Positions 25,556-34,582 of a stretch of DNA of 64,000 bases are shown here, piece by piece. The stretch is taken from assembly GCA_963808965.1 (NCBI GenBank), contig CAWEHU010000006.1, positions 124,001-188,000 on the forward strand. The letters run 5' to 3'. Position numbers and translations under genes: made by a program. Position 1 is the first letter of the stretch; every line of letters begins with the position of its first letter. The notes beneath the pieces are model-generated. The model had not been told where the DNA came from, searched no databases, and saw only the letters and a program-made list of their open reading frames with translations. The DNA comes from CAWEHU01 sp963808965. GTDB lineage: Bacteria; Pseudomonadota; Alphaproteobacteria; Acetobacterales; Acetobacteraceae.

Positions 25556-26404
25556 CTACTTGAAGAGGCTGAGCAGTGTCTGCGGCGCCTGGTTGGCGAT
25601 CGAGAGCGACTGGGTGCCAAGCTGCTGACGGATCTGCAAAGCCTGCAACTGTGCGGATTCCTTGGCGAGATCCGCATCGATGAGCGATCCAAGGCCGCTG
25701 TTCAAGGAATCGACCTTGTCGTTGTTGTAGCTGATCTGGTTGTCGACGTATTTCGAGGCAGCGCCATAATTATTCAGCTGCGTGCCGATGGTGTTCACCA
25801 TCTTCATGAACGTGCCCCCAGCCGTGATCATGCTTGCCATCGTCCCAGCGCCGCCCATCTGGGTCGTGGTGAAACTGAGCGAGCCATAGAAGGCCGAACC
25901 CCCGAACGTCGCGATTCCATACGTCGCGCCGATCTCGTTGCGCACCACCGCCACTTTGGAGAACCCGGCTGTGCCGCCGATATTTCCGATCAGGGTCTTG
26001 CCGCTGTAGTTGGCATCCTGAATGAACGTCTTCACGTTAGCCAGCATCGAGTTGTACTGGGCCTGGTACTGTGTGCGCTGGTTGCCGCTGGTGTTTCCAT
26101 CTGCCAGCTTGACGAGCACGTCGCGCATCGAGTTCAGCGAGTTGGAAACATTATTGAGGCCGGAAACAGTCGTCGATAACAACCCTTTGACGTTGCCGAG
26201 CTGCTGGTTGGCACTGGTCAGCGCGCCGACGTCCGACCGTACTCGCTGCGCCACCGCATAAGCCGCGCCATCGTCGGTCGCATCGGAGACCCGATAGCCC
26301 GTCGAGATCTGCTTCTGGACCGCCCCGAGCTGGGTGTTGGTCTGGTTGAGCGACTGCAGCGCGATCATCGCGCCGATATTGGTATTTACCGAATTCAGGG
26401 ACAT
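25556..26404 (-). CDS. fliC: Flagellin
   Basis: Filament protein of 282 aa, exported by the flagellar type III system without a cleaved signal. The conserved D0/D1 N-terminus (SLNSVNTNIGAMIALQSLNQ, then VQKQISTGYRVSDATDDGAAYAVAQRVRSD) and C-terminus (DADLAKESAQLQALQIRQQLG, SLSIANQAPQTLLSLFK) are intact. The central variable region is short and rich in Gly, Thr and Ser, giving possible O-glycosylation sites. The ATG is preceded by AGGAAA. It is followed by flbT and flaF and lies near the GT41 operon. Only one flagellin is seen in this window. Confidence 0.95.
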   Translation of the reverse strand: MSLNSVNTNIGAMIALQSLNQTNTQLGAVQKQISTGYRVSDATDDGAAYAVAQRVRSDVGALTSANQQLGNVKGLLSTTVSGLNNVSNSLNSMRDVLVKLADGNTSGNQRTQYQAQYNSMLANVKTFIQDANYSGKTLIGNIGGTAGFSKVAVVRNEIGATYGIATFGGSAFYGSLSFTTTQMGGAGTMASMITAGGTFMKMVNTIGTQLNNYGAASKYVDNQISYNNDKVDSLNSGLGSLIDADLAKESAQLQALQIRQQLGTQSLSIANQAPQTLLSLFK

Positions 26405-26439
26405 GGTTTTGTTTTCCTGTGTCCAATGTTACGCATGCC

Positions 26440-26456
26440 CCCGCTGTTTTTGCGGG
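26440..26456 (-). promoter_or_regulatory. Palindrome with A5 centre upstream of flagellin (FlbD ftr-like or leader hairpin)
   Basis: On the minus strand this reads CCCGCAAAAACAGCGGG, a 5-bp inverted repeat around an A-rich centre, 36 bases upstream of the flagellin ATG. A similar element lies upstream of fliF (32842-32854). FlbD of Caulobacter binds palindromic ftr elements at flagellar promoters. Alternatively, it is a hairpin in the leader (a possible FlbT target) or the 3' end of flgL mRNA. Confidence 0.4.
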
Positions 26457-26514
26457 CTTGTTGGCATACTGGCGGATCGGAGTTAATGCCCGGTGAACCG
26501 TCGGCCGGATCAGG

Positions 26515-27620
26515 TCACGCGGCGGTCAGGAATTTCACCAGCGACAGACCGCTCAGACCCGCGATGAGCTGGTAGGAACCCTGCATCTGAGTCTGTACCA
26601 GCGTGAGCTGGGAAAGCGTGCTGGCCATATCCACATCCTCGGCACCCGAAACTTGTGACTTGAGAGCCGTGTTCGTGTTGGCGAGTTCGGTCTTGATGGC
26701 GCCCAATCGAGTCTCGGGAATCGCCGAGAACCCCGACGTCTTCGGCCATATCGGTAATCGCACCGTTAAGACCGGTACGCGTATCCGAGATCAGAGCCTG
26801 AAACTGGCTGGCACTGCCAAGTTGCCCGCTGTTGAGCGACCCGATCGTCGCTAACGCGCGCATCACGTCCCGCATGTAGGAACCGGTCGAAGAACTGCCG
26901 CCAGAGACGATGCTGGCATTGCCGCTCGCCATGATGCCGACTGGCTCGCTCCGCTTGTCCCCCACCGGAACGGTGCTCCGTCTCGTAGCCAGCACGGCCG
27001 CTGGCTGCGAGAGAAAGCTGGAAAACGGCGAAGTGCCCGTTGCGTTCGAGGTTGCCGTGGCCAATGTCGAGGCAATCGTGGCCGGGGCACCATTCACCGC
27101 AAGCTGGCTGACGGCGGAGGTAATCTGCGAATAGAACCCGGACGAAAGGATATTGTCCGGCTGTGGTACCGGCGGGTTTCCGCTGTCCTGCCCGGCGAAG
27201 ACGTAGACGCTGCCGTCAGTTGTGTCCAGCAGGCCCGCGACCTGCCGCAAAGCGTCCCGCGCCGACGCGGCGACGCTATCCACCTCGGACGCATTGAGCC
27301 CGTTTAGGTCGTCCAATTTGGCGTAGAAGGTCGTTGCGATCTGCTGGATCTGACCCATCGCCGTCTGCGCGACCTGCATACGGCCGGTAGCCTGGTCGAT
27401 ACCGGTTTGCAATGTGTCTTGATGCGCCACGATAGGATTCAGATCGAGCGAGATCCGAGCACCGGCGCCAAGCCCCGCATAGCTGCTCGCCACCTTACCG
27501 GTGGAAGCCTGCTCCGTGAGCGTGTTCAGTCTTTGCCGAATCGTTCGTACTGTCCGAGACGAGCCCGCTCAAAAACCCGTAGCTGGAAAGTGCCGGTGGG
27601 CCGGCGACAGGACCGGTCAT
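26515..27620 (-). CDS. flgL: Flagellar hook-associated protein FlgL, frameshifted twice
   Basis: FlgL (HAP3) joins hook and filament. The gene reads from ATG 27620 (MTGPVAGPPALSSYGFLSG), changes frame at about 27544 into RQRLNTLTEQASTGKVASS and DLNPIVAHQDTLQTGIDQA, runs through the central region, then changes frame at about 26719 into ETRLGAIKTELANTNTALKS and the C-terminal MQGSYQLIAGLSGLSLVKFL. Each break is repaired by removing one base from a TT (minus strand TT/AA) pair. The start is 2 bases after the flgK stop. About 367 aa when repaired; probably a sequencing artefact. Confidence 0.85.
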
Positions 27621-27622
27621 GC

Positions 27623-29149
27623 TCAGCTCACCATCCCGAGGAGCTGGTTCCACATGGTCTGCACCGAGGCCACGATCTTGGCATTGGCGCCATAAGCGTT
27701 CTGCAAGGCCACCATCGAAGCCATTTCCGAGTCGATGTTGACGCCACTCTGCGCGGCCAGCTTGGACTGAAGGGCGGTTTGCACACCCTGCTCCGTCGTA
27801 AGTTGCTGGCTCACCCCGGCGCTCTCCTGTGACTGTGCCGCCACCATCGCGGAGGCAAATCCGGCGAGCGTCGCGGGAGCGGCGAAGGGAGCCGACAACG
27901 TGCCGGTTGGGCCAAGATTGCTGGTCGCGCTCGCGAGGTGCGGAACACCGCTCTGCGCCTCGCTGCCGAACGTGTAATTCAGAACGCGCGTGATAAGCGT
28001 CGTAAAACCGGCCGGTCCCCCGGCCGGATTCGGCGTGAAGGCGCTCGCGCCGGAAGCGCTGAAGGCAACCGCCTGCGTGCCGTCGCGGACCAATGACGGG
28101 GTGGCCTGCACCGCCGTATTAACCTGGATCGTCGACGCAAAACCCACATACCCGGACTGGACGGGGGTTCCGCCCGCTGACGGCACGGCGCCCGTGGGAT
28201 CGGTGAACAGGCGGAGCCCCTGCGTATTGAAGCGGCCCGCCAGATGCTGCGCGAACTCGTCCAACTCGGCCTGATCCGTGGGCAGCGTCGAGTCGCGAAG
28301 AGCGATATTAGCGCCGATCCGGCCGCCCGTGATCTGGCTGGTCACATCAACGCCGCCAAGCGTGATCGGCGGAATGCCGCCCGAGGGATAGTAGGCGTTC
28401 GGCCCAAGTGTCGCGTCCCGCGTCGCGAACGGTCCCGTGCCGCCGCGAAGCGGCATCGTGAGACCCGTCGACGTCATGGCGATGACGTCGCCGTTGTTCT
28501 GCTGCAAAAACCGGACGTCGATCAGGGAGGAAACGGTTTGCGCCGCGGCGTCGCGCTGGTTTTCAAGGTCGGCCGTGCTCTTGCCGGAAGCCTTGAGGGC
28601 GATAATCTGGTCGCTGAGCCGCCCGATCGTGCCGAGCGTCTGGTTCAGCGTGTCGATATCGGATGCGATGCTGTCCTGCGCCGCCTGCCTCTGCTGCCCG
28701 TACGCGTTGCTGAGCTGGTTGATCCCACTCGCCAGCGTGCCAGCGGACTGGACCACTTTCGCTTGCTGCGTCTGATTGGACGGATCGGCCGCGAGCGTCG
28801 AGAACGCATCTTGCAGCGCGCCTAGCTGCGACGCCAAATCCCCGCCCTGTCCAACCGTACCTTGTACCGAGTTTATGGCCTGCAGGGCGGCCTGTCGTGT
28901 CTGGAATCCGGCAACGGACGCGTTCTGCAACAGCAGGTCTCCCTGCAGCGCATCGTCTACGTTTCGTACGGCGGGGCCGGATCGAACCCCCATGCCGACC
29001 CCGTCCGCGGTGACGCTCTCCTGAGTCGCGATCTCGCGTGAATAACCGGGCGTGCTCGCGTTCGCCACATTCTGGGAGATGACCCCGAATTGGCGATTGA
29101 TGTTCGCAAGCCCCCCGGAGGCGATCGAGAGCGCGCCTTCCAGATTCAT
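27623..29149 (-). CDS. flgK: Flagellar hook-associated protein FlgK
   Basis: FlgK (HAP1) is the hook-filament adaptor, exported by the flagellar apparatus. The 508-aa product is in one frame. Conserved N-terminus: ALSIASGGLANINRQFGVISQNVANASTPGYSRE, and C-terminus: SGVNIDSEMASMVALQNAYGANAKIVASVQTMWNQLLG. The middle is Gln/Ala-rich with coiled-coil potential. It lies between flgE (25 bases upstream) and flgL and belongs to the operon behind the sigma-54 promoter at 30574-30589. Confidence 0.93.
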   Translation of the reverse strand: MNLEGALSIASGGLANINRQFGVISQNVANASTPGYSREIATQESVTADGVGMGVRSGPAVRNVDDALQGDLLLQNASVAGFQTRQAALQAINSVQGTVGQGGDLASQLGALQDAFSTLAADPSNQTQQAKVVQSAGTLASGINQLSNAYGQQRQAAQDSIASDIDTLNQTLGTIGRLSDQIIALKASGKSTADLENQRDAAAQTVSSLIDVRFLQQNNGDVIAMTSTGLTMPLRGGTGPFATRDATLGPNAYYPSGGIPPITLGGVDVTSQITGGRIGANIALRDSTLPTDQAELDEFAQHLAGRFNTQGLRLFTDPTGAVPSAGGTPVQSGYVGFASTIQVNTAVQATPSLVRDGTQAVAFSASGASAFTPNPAGGPAGFTTLITRVLNYTFGSEAQSGVPHLASATSNLGPTGTLSAPFAAPATLAGFASAMVAAQSQESAGVSQQLTTEQGVQTALQSKLAAQSGVNIDSEMASMVALQNAYGANAKIVASVQTMWNQLLGMVS

Positions 29150-29174
29150 TTTCTGCTCCCCTTAGCAGCGGCGC

Positions 29175-30483
29175 TCACCGCTTCATGTCGATCGTTTGCT
29201 GCAACAGATCGTCGGCGGTCGTCACCATCTTGGTATTCGCGGAATAGGCCCGCTGGGCGACAATCAGCTTGCTGAACTCGCTGGCTATATCGACGTTGGA
29301 GCTCTCCACCGAGCTGGTCACTAGATCGCCCGCGCCATTCGTGCTGGCATCTTCGGCCATCGGCGACCCCGAACCGACGGTGGTCGTGAATGCCTGGCCG
29401 TTCTGCCGCTGCAACGCATCGGGAGCGTTGAAGGTGACAACCGGCACGCGCGCGATAGTGCGCGACTGTCCGTTGTCATAGTTCACGACGATGTCGCCGT
29501 TTGTCTTGGTCGAAATGCTGTCGAAGCTGCCGGGTGGGACACCGTTCTGGGTCAGGCTCCGCAGGCTGTACGCGGAGGCGGCAAACTGGGTTACCCCGTT
29601 CGCCTGACCATAGGTGCCGAGACTCAGTTGGATCGTCTGCGCCCCTGAGCCGAAGTTCGACGTGAAGCTCAGCGTCGCTGGCCCGGAAGCGGAGTAGCTC
29701 GGCGCCGTCACGCTGCCGGTTGTCGTGGTGATGTTGCCGATCGTCCCATTGGGGACGGCGTTGGGAACTCGCGGAGCCGAACTGCACCTCCGCGCTGCCA
29801 CGCGCCGCGCTCGTAGTATCGTCCGGCACGTTGACCGATACGGTCCAGTCGTTCGCTGCGTTCTGGGTCCAGTTAAGTGTGACTGTGTGTTGGTTCCCGA
29901 GCGCGTCGTAAACCTGGACCTGAGACGATACAGGGCTGGAGCTGGAAGGTGTCGCCGGCAGGTTCGCGGAGAGCGTCATCTGTGAGGTAGCGATGGGATT
30001 GAACACCGCCTGGCTGACCTGTACCGGCTTCAACGCATTGCGATTCACGACACCCGTTGTCGGATCGACGCTCCAGCCATTGAGGAAGTTGCCGGCGCTG
30101 TTCACGAGATAGCCGTTCTTGTCCATCGTGAAGTCGCCGGCCCGGCTATAGAACTGCTGCGCGCTGAAGGTCGGCTGACCGTTCACGGCACCGTTCTGCT
30201 CGCTCACAGCGAAGAAGCCCTGTCCCGCGATAGCGAGGCCTAGCGGGTTGTCGGTTTGCGAGATCGTGCCTTGGACGGTATTGACGTAATCGGGTCGGGC
30301 CACCACTGCGCCAGGATCGTTGATCGCGGCCGTGCTGGTCGTCAGGTAGTCGATAAAGCTCGTATCGACGCGCTTGAACCCGACCGTCTGACTGTTCGCG
30401 ACGTTGTCGCTGATATTGCCGAACGCATTGGATTGCGCAGTCAGACCGCTGACCGCCGTACTCATGGCGCCGAACAGAGACAT
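29175..30483 (-). CDS. flgE: Flagellar hook protein FlgE, one frameshift
   Basis: Hook structural protein. The N-terminus MSLFGAMSTAVSGLTAQSNA and NISDNVANSQTVGFKR are canonical; later come the FlgE core PLGLAIAGQGFFAVS and the C-terminal VDIASEFSKLIVAQRAYSANTKMV. The frame changes at about 29766, between VQFGSA and PNAVPNGTIGNI; removing one T on the minus strand restores it. ATG 30483 is chosen because GAAGAGG lies 6 bases ahead; ATG 30489 is the alternative. About 435 aa when repaired. Confidence 0.88.
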
Positions 30484-30573
30484 CGACATCCTCTTCAAAA
30501 ACCGACAGGCTTGGTCCGCGCGATGCCGCTGGTCGCACCCCGGCGGGGACGAGCGTTCGCGGCAGGCATTCGT

Positions 30574-30589
30574 TGCAGCAAACGTGCCA
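30574..30589 (-). promoter_or_regulatory. Sigma-54 promoter for flgE-flgK-flgL
   Basis: The minus strand reads TGGCACGTTTGCTGCA: the -24 GG and -12 GC are exactly 12 bases apart, and TGGCACG is the perfect -24 half, with CTGCA close to the TTGCA -12 half. It is about 90 bases upstream of the flgE ATG. FlbD, encoded at 36803, is a sigma-54 activator. Confidence 0.75.
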
Positions 30590-30661
30590 CGGCCGAGCCA
30601 AGCGATTGCCGTTCGCCCGCGAAGATCTGGCGCGCTGCCCCTGCCCGGTGGGCAAGTTTTT

Positions 30662-30680
30662 CCCGGCATTCGATGCCGGG
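30662..30680. promoter_or_regulatory. Palindrome between divergent sigma-54 promoters, possible FlbD enhancer
   Basis: A perfect 8-bp inverted repeat (CCCGGCAT, 3-base centre, ATGCCGGG) preceded on the plus strand by GGGCAAGTTTTT. It lies about 47 bases upstream of the fliK sigma-54 box and 73 bases upstream of the flgE box, the usual place for an enhancer-binding site serving both promoters. Confidence 0.45.
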
Positions 30681-30726
30681 TGAGACGATCCCTGCGTGTC
30701 CAGGTCGGGAAACCGCACACGGACGC

Positions 30727-30742
30727 TGGCCCGACTTTTGCT
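30727..30742 (+). promoter_or_regulatory. Sigma-54 promoter for fliK-flgD
   Basis: TGGCCCGACTTTTGCT fits the -24/-12 consensus (TGGCACG-N4-TTGCT) with one difference and the required 12-base spacing between GG and GC. The -12 element ends 34 bases before the fliK start codon, so the leader would be short. Confidence 0.78.
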
Positions 30743-30775
30743 GCACGCCGTGCGCAGACTGACTCAGGAACCATC

Positions 30776-32071
30776 ATGGCCGCCGCCCAGGCAGCACCTG
30801 CGATTCTTACTCCCATGGCCGCCCTTACCCCCATGGCTGCGACGAGCGGGGCCGCCCTCAACGGGGCGATAACGGGAGCAATCGCCGGGATGCGCAGCTT
30901 CGGCGCATGTCTGGCCGACATGCTCCTGGCCAGCACGCAGGGGCAAGCGACCGATACGGCAGCGGATGCAGCGCCAAGCGAGCCCGGCTCGATCCCGCTC
31001 AAACTCCCACCCGGCTCCGATGTGGCGAGCACGCCTGCGACGGGTCAGGTTCCCAACTTGGCGCTGCCGGAACCGGCGGCCAAACCGGCCACTGACGCAG
31101 CAACGGAAACCCGGCCGATTGCGCCGGGGCCACGCCGCGATGCCGGCAAACCCCCAAAGCCGAGCCAAGCGGGCGCGGATGCGAACCAGGACGACAAGGC
31201 GACAGCCGACCCAGCGCTCCTGCCTGTCTTGAACCCGCCCCTGCCTCAGCCGGCCTCGCCGACCCTCAAGGCGTCCGCCGCGCCAACCGTCCGGCCATCG
31301 CCCGGCCGAGCCGCGATCGAGGACGGCCCGGAACCGATCACGGCAACGCCGATCCGGTCCAGAGTGCCGCTGGTCGGGTCAGCGCCACAGGCCGCCTTAC
31401 CCGAGCAAAGCCCCACCGTCGCCATCACCCCCGTTGCCCACGATGCCCCGGCGCAGATCCAGGCAATGAGTCCGGATAGCGGGGGAGCATCCAATCCCTC
31501 TCAGCTTTCTGCGCTGGCGGAAGCTGCGCGACCCCACGCATCGGCGCCGACGCGAACAGTTCCGCAAACCGAGAGCAGCCCTGCCACGGAACAGCCCGGG
31601 CCCGCGGCGCAGATCGCGCCCGTGTTGATCTCGGTCGGCAATACTCCCGGCGGCAACGCACGTCTCAGCTTGCGTCTCGAACCGGAAGAACTCGGCCGCG
31701 TACAGATCCAGATCGAGCGCACGCATGAGACCGCGGCGAAGATCGAGATCACGGTCGAGCGGCCCGAGACGATGAATTTGCTCCAGCGCGATCAGAACCA
31801 GCTGCATCGGGCGCTCGATCAGGCCGGCTTTCCAACGGAGGGCCGCACGCTCTCCTTTCACTTCGCTACCCCGGATCAGTCCTTCTCCGGGGGAGGGCAG
31901 AGCCAAGCCGGTCAGAGGCCTCTCAGCAACGACGATGCAGGCGGAGGGGCCGCGAACGGCGGAGGCACGGGAACCCGGCGGCAATCGCGACAGTCCGCTC
32001 CGGAGCCGTCCTTAGCGCCAGAGCCACGAACCGACCGCTGGCTATCCGCCGCCCTCGACATCACCGCCTGA
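30776..32071 (+). CDS. fliK: Flagellar hook-length control protein FliK
   Basis: FliK measures hook length and switches export from hook to filament substrates. The 431-aa product has a long Pro/Ala-rich, low-complexity N-terminal and middle region (the ruler) and a conserved C-terminal FliK domain: ARLSLRLEPEELGRVQIQIE, KIEITVERPETMNLLQRDQ, and NQLHRALDQAGF. ATG 30776 with AGGA upstream is the chosen start; the frame is open further 5' across the promoter, but that region is non-coding. It is followed by flgD after 25 bases. Confidence 0.88.
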   Translation: MAAAQAAPAILTPMAALTPMAATSGAALNGAITGAIAGMRSFGACLADMLLASTQGQATDTAADAAPSEPGSIPLKLPPGSDVASTPATGQVPNLALPEPAAKPATDAATETRPIAPGPRRDAGKPPKPSQAGADANQDDKATADPALLPVLNPPLPQPASPTLKASAAPTVRPSPGRAAIEDGPEPITATPIRSRVPLVGSAPQAALPEQSPTVAITPVAHDAPAQIQAMSPDSGGASNPSQLSALAEAARPHASAPTRTVPQTESSPATEQPGPAAQIAPVLISVGNTPGGNARLSLRLEPEELGRVQIQIERTHETAAKIEITVERPETMNLLQRDQNQLHRALDQAGFPTEGRTLSFHFATPDQSFSGGGQSQAGQRPLSNDDAGGGAANGGGTGTRRQSRQSAPEPSLAPEPRTDRWLSAALDITA

Positions 32072-32096
32072 GAAGAGAAAGAGAGAGATTGCATCC

Positions 32097-32783
32097 ATGA
32101 GCATTGCATCCGTCGCCGCCCAGCAGAGCAGCACCACGTCCGCCGCCACCTCCGCATCGAGCACTGGCAGCACGACGAGCGACCCGCTGAGCTCGCTTTC
32201 AAGCAATTTCGGCGACTTCCTTAACCTGCTCATGACGCAGTTGAAGAATCAGGACCCGACGACCCCGCTCGATACGAACCAATTCACGAGCGAGCTCGTG
32301 CAGTTCTCGAGCGTGGAACAGCAGATCAACACCAACACGAGCCTGACGCAGCTCATCCAGCTTACGCAGGCGGGAGAGATCATGCAGTCCTCGGCGATGG
32401 TGGGGAAGCAGGTGTCGGTGAGCTCCGACCACATCCCGCTCCAGAACGGATCGGGCGCGCTGCAATTCACGGCTCCCTCCGCCGAGCCGGTGTCGATCGC
32501 CGTCTATAGCGATGCGGGCACTAAAATCCGCGATGCCACCGTTTCGGCAACAAAAGGGCAGAACACCTGGACCTGGGACGGAACCGACAATGCGGGCAAC
32601 GCCGTCGCGGACGGCTCCTACCGCGTGGCTGTGCTCGCGCAGAATGGGAGCGGGAGCACGGCCACCGTGCCCTTCACCGTGCAAGGTACCGCGACAGGGG
32701 TGCAGAAGCAGAATAACGCCTTGCAGCTCCAGCTCGGCGCGCTTTCCGTGGATTTCAGCGCCGTCCAGTCGGTGGCCCAGTAG
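32097..32783 (+). CDS. flgD: Flagellar hook capping protein FlgD
   Basis: FlgD caps the growing hook. The 228-aa protein has a Ser/Thr-rich N-terminus, the conserved FGDFLNLLMTQLKNQDPTTPLDTNQFTSELVQFS-type segment (residues about 38-72), then an Ig/FLG-like beta domain with NTWTWDGTDNAGNAVADGSY. A GAGAGAGA ribosome site precedes the ATG. It shares the operon of fliK. Confidence 0.93.
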   Translation: MSIASVAAQQSSTTSAATSASSTGSTTSDPLSSLSSNFGDFLNLLMTQLKNQDPTTPLDTNQFTSELVQFSSVEQQINTNTSLTQLIQLTQAGEIMQSSAMVGKQVSVSSDHIPLQNGSGALQFTAPSAEPVSIAVYSDAGTKIRDATVSATKGQNTWTWDGTDNAGNAVADGSYRVAVLAQNGSGSTATVPFTVQGTATGVQKQNNALQLQLGALSVDFSAVQSVAQ

Positions 32784-32841
32784 GCACGTTCTGCCGCCGA
32801 ATTAAGGAAGGGGTAAGCAGCGCGCCGCCACTATGGCCGCA

Positions 32842-32854
32842 CGGCAAAAAGCCG
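32842..32854. promoter_or_regulatory. CGGC-A5-GCCG palindrome upstream of fliF (FlbD ftr-like)
   Basis: A perfect CGGC/GCCG inverted repeat around AAAAA lies 61 bases upstream of the fliF ATG in a 132-base gap. In Caulobacter, FlbD binds an ftr element at fliF and represses it. The match in form and place suggests the same here, but the consensus should be tested. Confidence 0.42.
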
Positions 32855-32915
32855 GGCGCCAAAGGGTCAGGCGGCTCATGCAAAACGCTTCGCGATACGC
32901 GCCGGGCAAACGGCC

Positions 32916-34581
32916 ATGAAAGCCCTGCTCGACGGGCTGAAGGCGCTCGGCCCGGCGCGGCTCGGGGCGATGGGCGCGGTCGGCCTCGGCATTCTCGGAC
33001 TGCTCGCGACCCTCGTGTTGCGCGGCGGCAGCGAGCGAATGGCGCTGTTATACGGTGAGCTCGATTTGCGCGAATCGGCGCAGGTGACGGAGCAACTTTC
33101 TCGACAACACATCCCGTATCGCCTGGAGTCGCAAGGCAGTCAGATCCTGGTGCCGGAAGACCAGGTAGCGCGCGCCCGCGTGCTGCTCGCCAAGGAAGGC
33201 CTCCCCTCGGGCGGATCTGTCGGCTACGAGATATTCGATAGAGGCGACGGGCTCACCGCGAACCAGTTCCAGCAGCAGATGAACCAGTCGCGCGCGCTGG
33301 AAGGCGAGCTGGGACGAACGATCCGTGCGATCCATGGCGTGCGCGGCGCGCGGGTGCATCTCGTGCTGCCGCGCCGGGAGCCGTTCGCGCGCGAGCGGCA
33401 GGACGCCCAGGCGAGCGTATTGTTGACCATGGCCGGCGTGGCCCGCCTCGACCGGGAAGGAGTTCCAGGCGATCCTGAACCTGGTCGCTGCCGCCGTCCC
33501 GGGATTGCGGCCCCAGAATATCTCCATCATCGACAGCCGCGGCGGCATGCTCGCCCGAGCCGGCGAACCGACCGGACCCGCCGCGACCGCAGCCAGCACG
33601 GAGGAGATTCGTCACGCCACGGAGCTCAGACTTTCGCGCGCGGTGGAGGAGATGCTGGAACACAGTCTCGGCCCCGGACGCGTGCGTGCGGAGGCCGCGG
33701 TGGAGATGGACTTCGACCGTGTGAACGAAACTCAGGAACGCTACGACCCGGACGGGCAAGTCGTCCGCAGCCAGCAATCGGTCAATTCCAATAGCCGCAG
33801 CACCGAAACGCAAAACACCGTTTCGGTCCAGAACAACTTGCCGAACGCGGACCAGGGCAACAACGCGGCCGGTTCCCAGGAAGGGCGACAGGAAGAGACC
33901 ACCAACTACGAGATCGGCCGGACGGTCCGAACGCTGATCCGCGAGCAGCCGCAAATTCGCCGGATCAGCCTCGCTGTCATGGTCGATGGAACGGAAGCTG
34001 CCGGTGGAGATGGCAAACCGGCCTGGACGCCACGCTCGAACGAGGAGTTGGGGCGGATCACCGGCCTAGTCCGGAGCGCGATCGGCTTCGACGAGAAGCG
34101 CGGGGATCACGTCGAGGTTGTCAGCATGAAATTCGCCGGCATGGAGGAGGCGCCCGCGCGAGAGCCGGCGGGAGTGTTCGGGCTGCCGCTCGAACGCACG
34201 GACCTGTTGCGCCTTGCGCAGACAGCGCTGCTCGGCCTTGTCGGAGTGCTCGCTCTGCTGTTCGTGCTGCGTCCTATGGTTCTGCGGCTGACTACGGCTC
34301 CCCAAGCATCCCTCGCCGACGACGCCGCGGCGCTTGTGGACGGAAACCCACGATCGCCCGGCGCGGCCGCGGTCGCGGCCCTGCCCGGTGGAGCGTCCTC
34401 CGCCGCTCTTGCGAGCAACGCCTATCCCGGTTTGCTGGAGGACGAGAGCATGGTGAATGTCGCGAACGTCGAGGGCCAGATGCGCGCCTCCTCGATCCGC
34501 AGGTTGACCGAACTGGTGGAAAAACATCCCGAGGCATCCCTGTCCATCGTCCGAGGCTGGATCGTGCAGGACGCGAGCTGA
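32916..34581 (+). CDS. fliF: Flagellar MS-ring protein FliF, one frameshift
   Basis: FliF forms the membrane ring of the basal body. Visible: first membrane segment (AMGAVGLGILGLLATLVL), the ring-building motifs LLYGELDLRESAQVTEQLSR and VPEDQVARARVLLAKEGLPSGG, then QNISIIDSRGGML, VEMDFDRVNETQERYDP, and the second membrane segment (ALLGLVGVLALLFVLRPMVL). The frame changes at about 33460; deleting one base gives REEFQAILNLVAAAVPGL, a normal FliF sequence. About 554 aa when repaired. The C-terminal FliG-binding part ends one base before fliG. Confidence 0.9.
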
Positions 34582-34582
34582 C

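Noticed and set aside
29801..31032. Long N-terminal extension of FlgE or a fusion with an upstream gene
   Set aside because: The extension covers the sigma-54 promoters and the start of fliK, is Arg/Cys-rich and has no similarity, whereas MSLFGAM at 30483 is the classic FlgE start.
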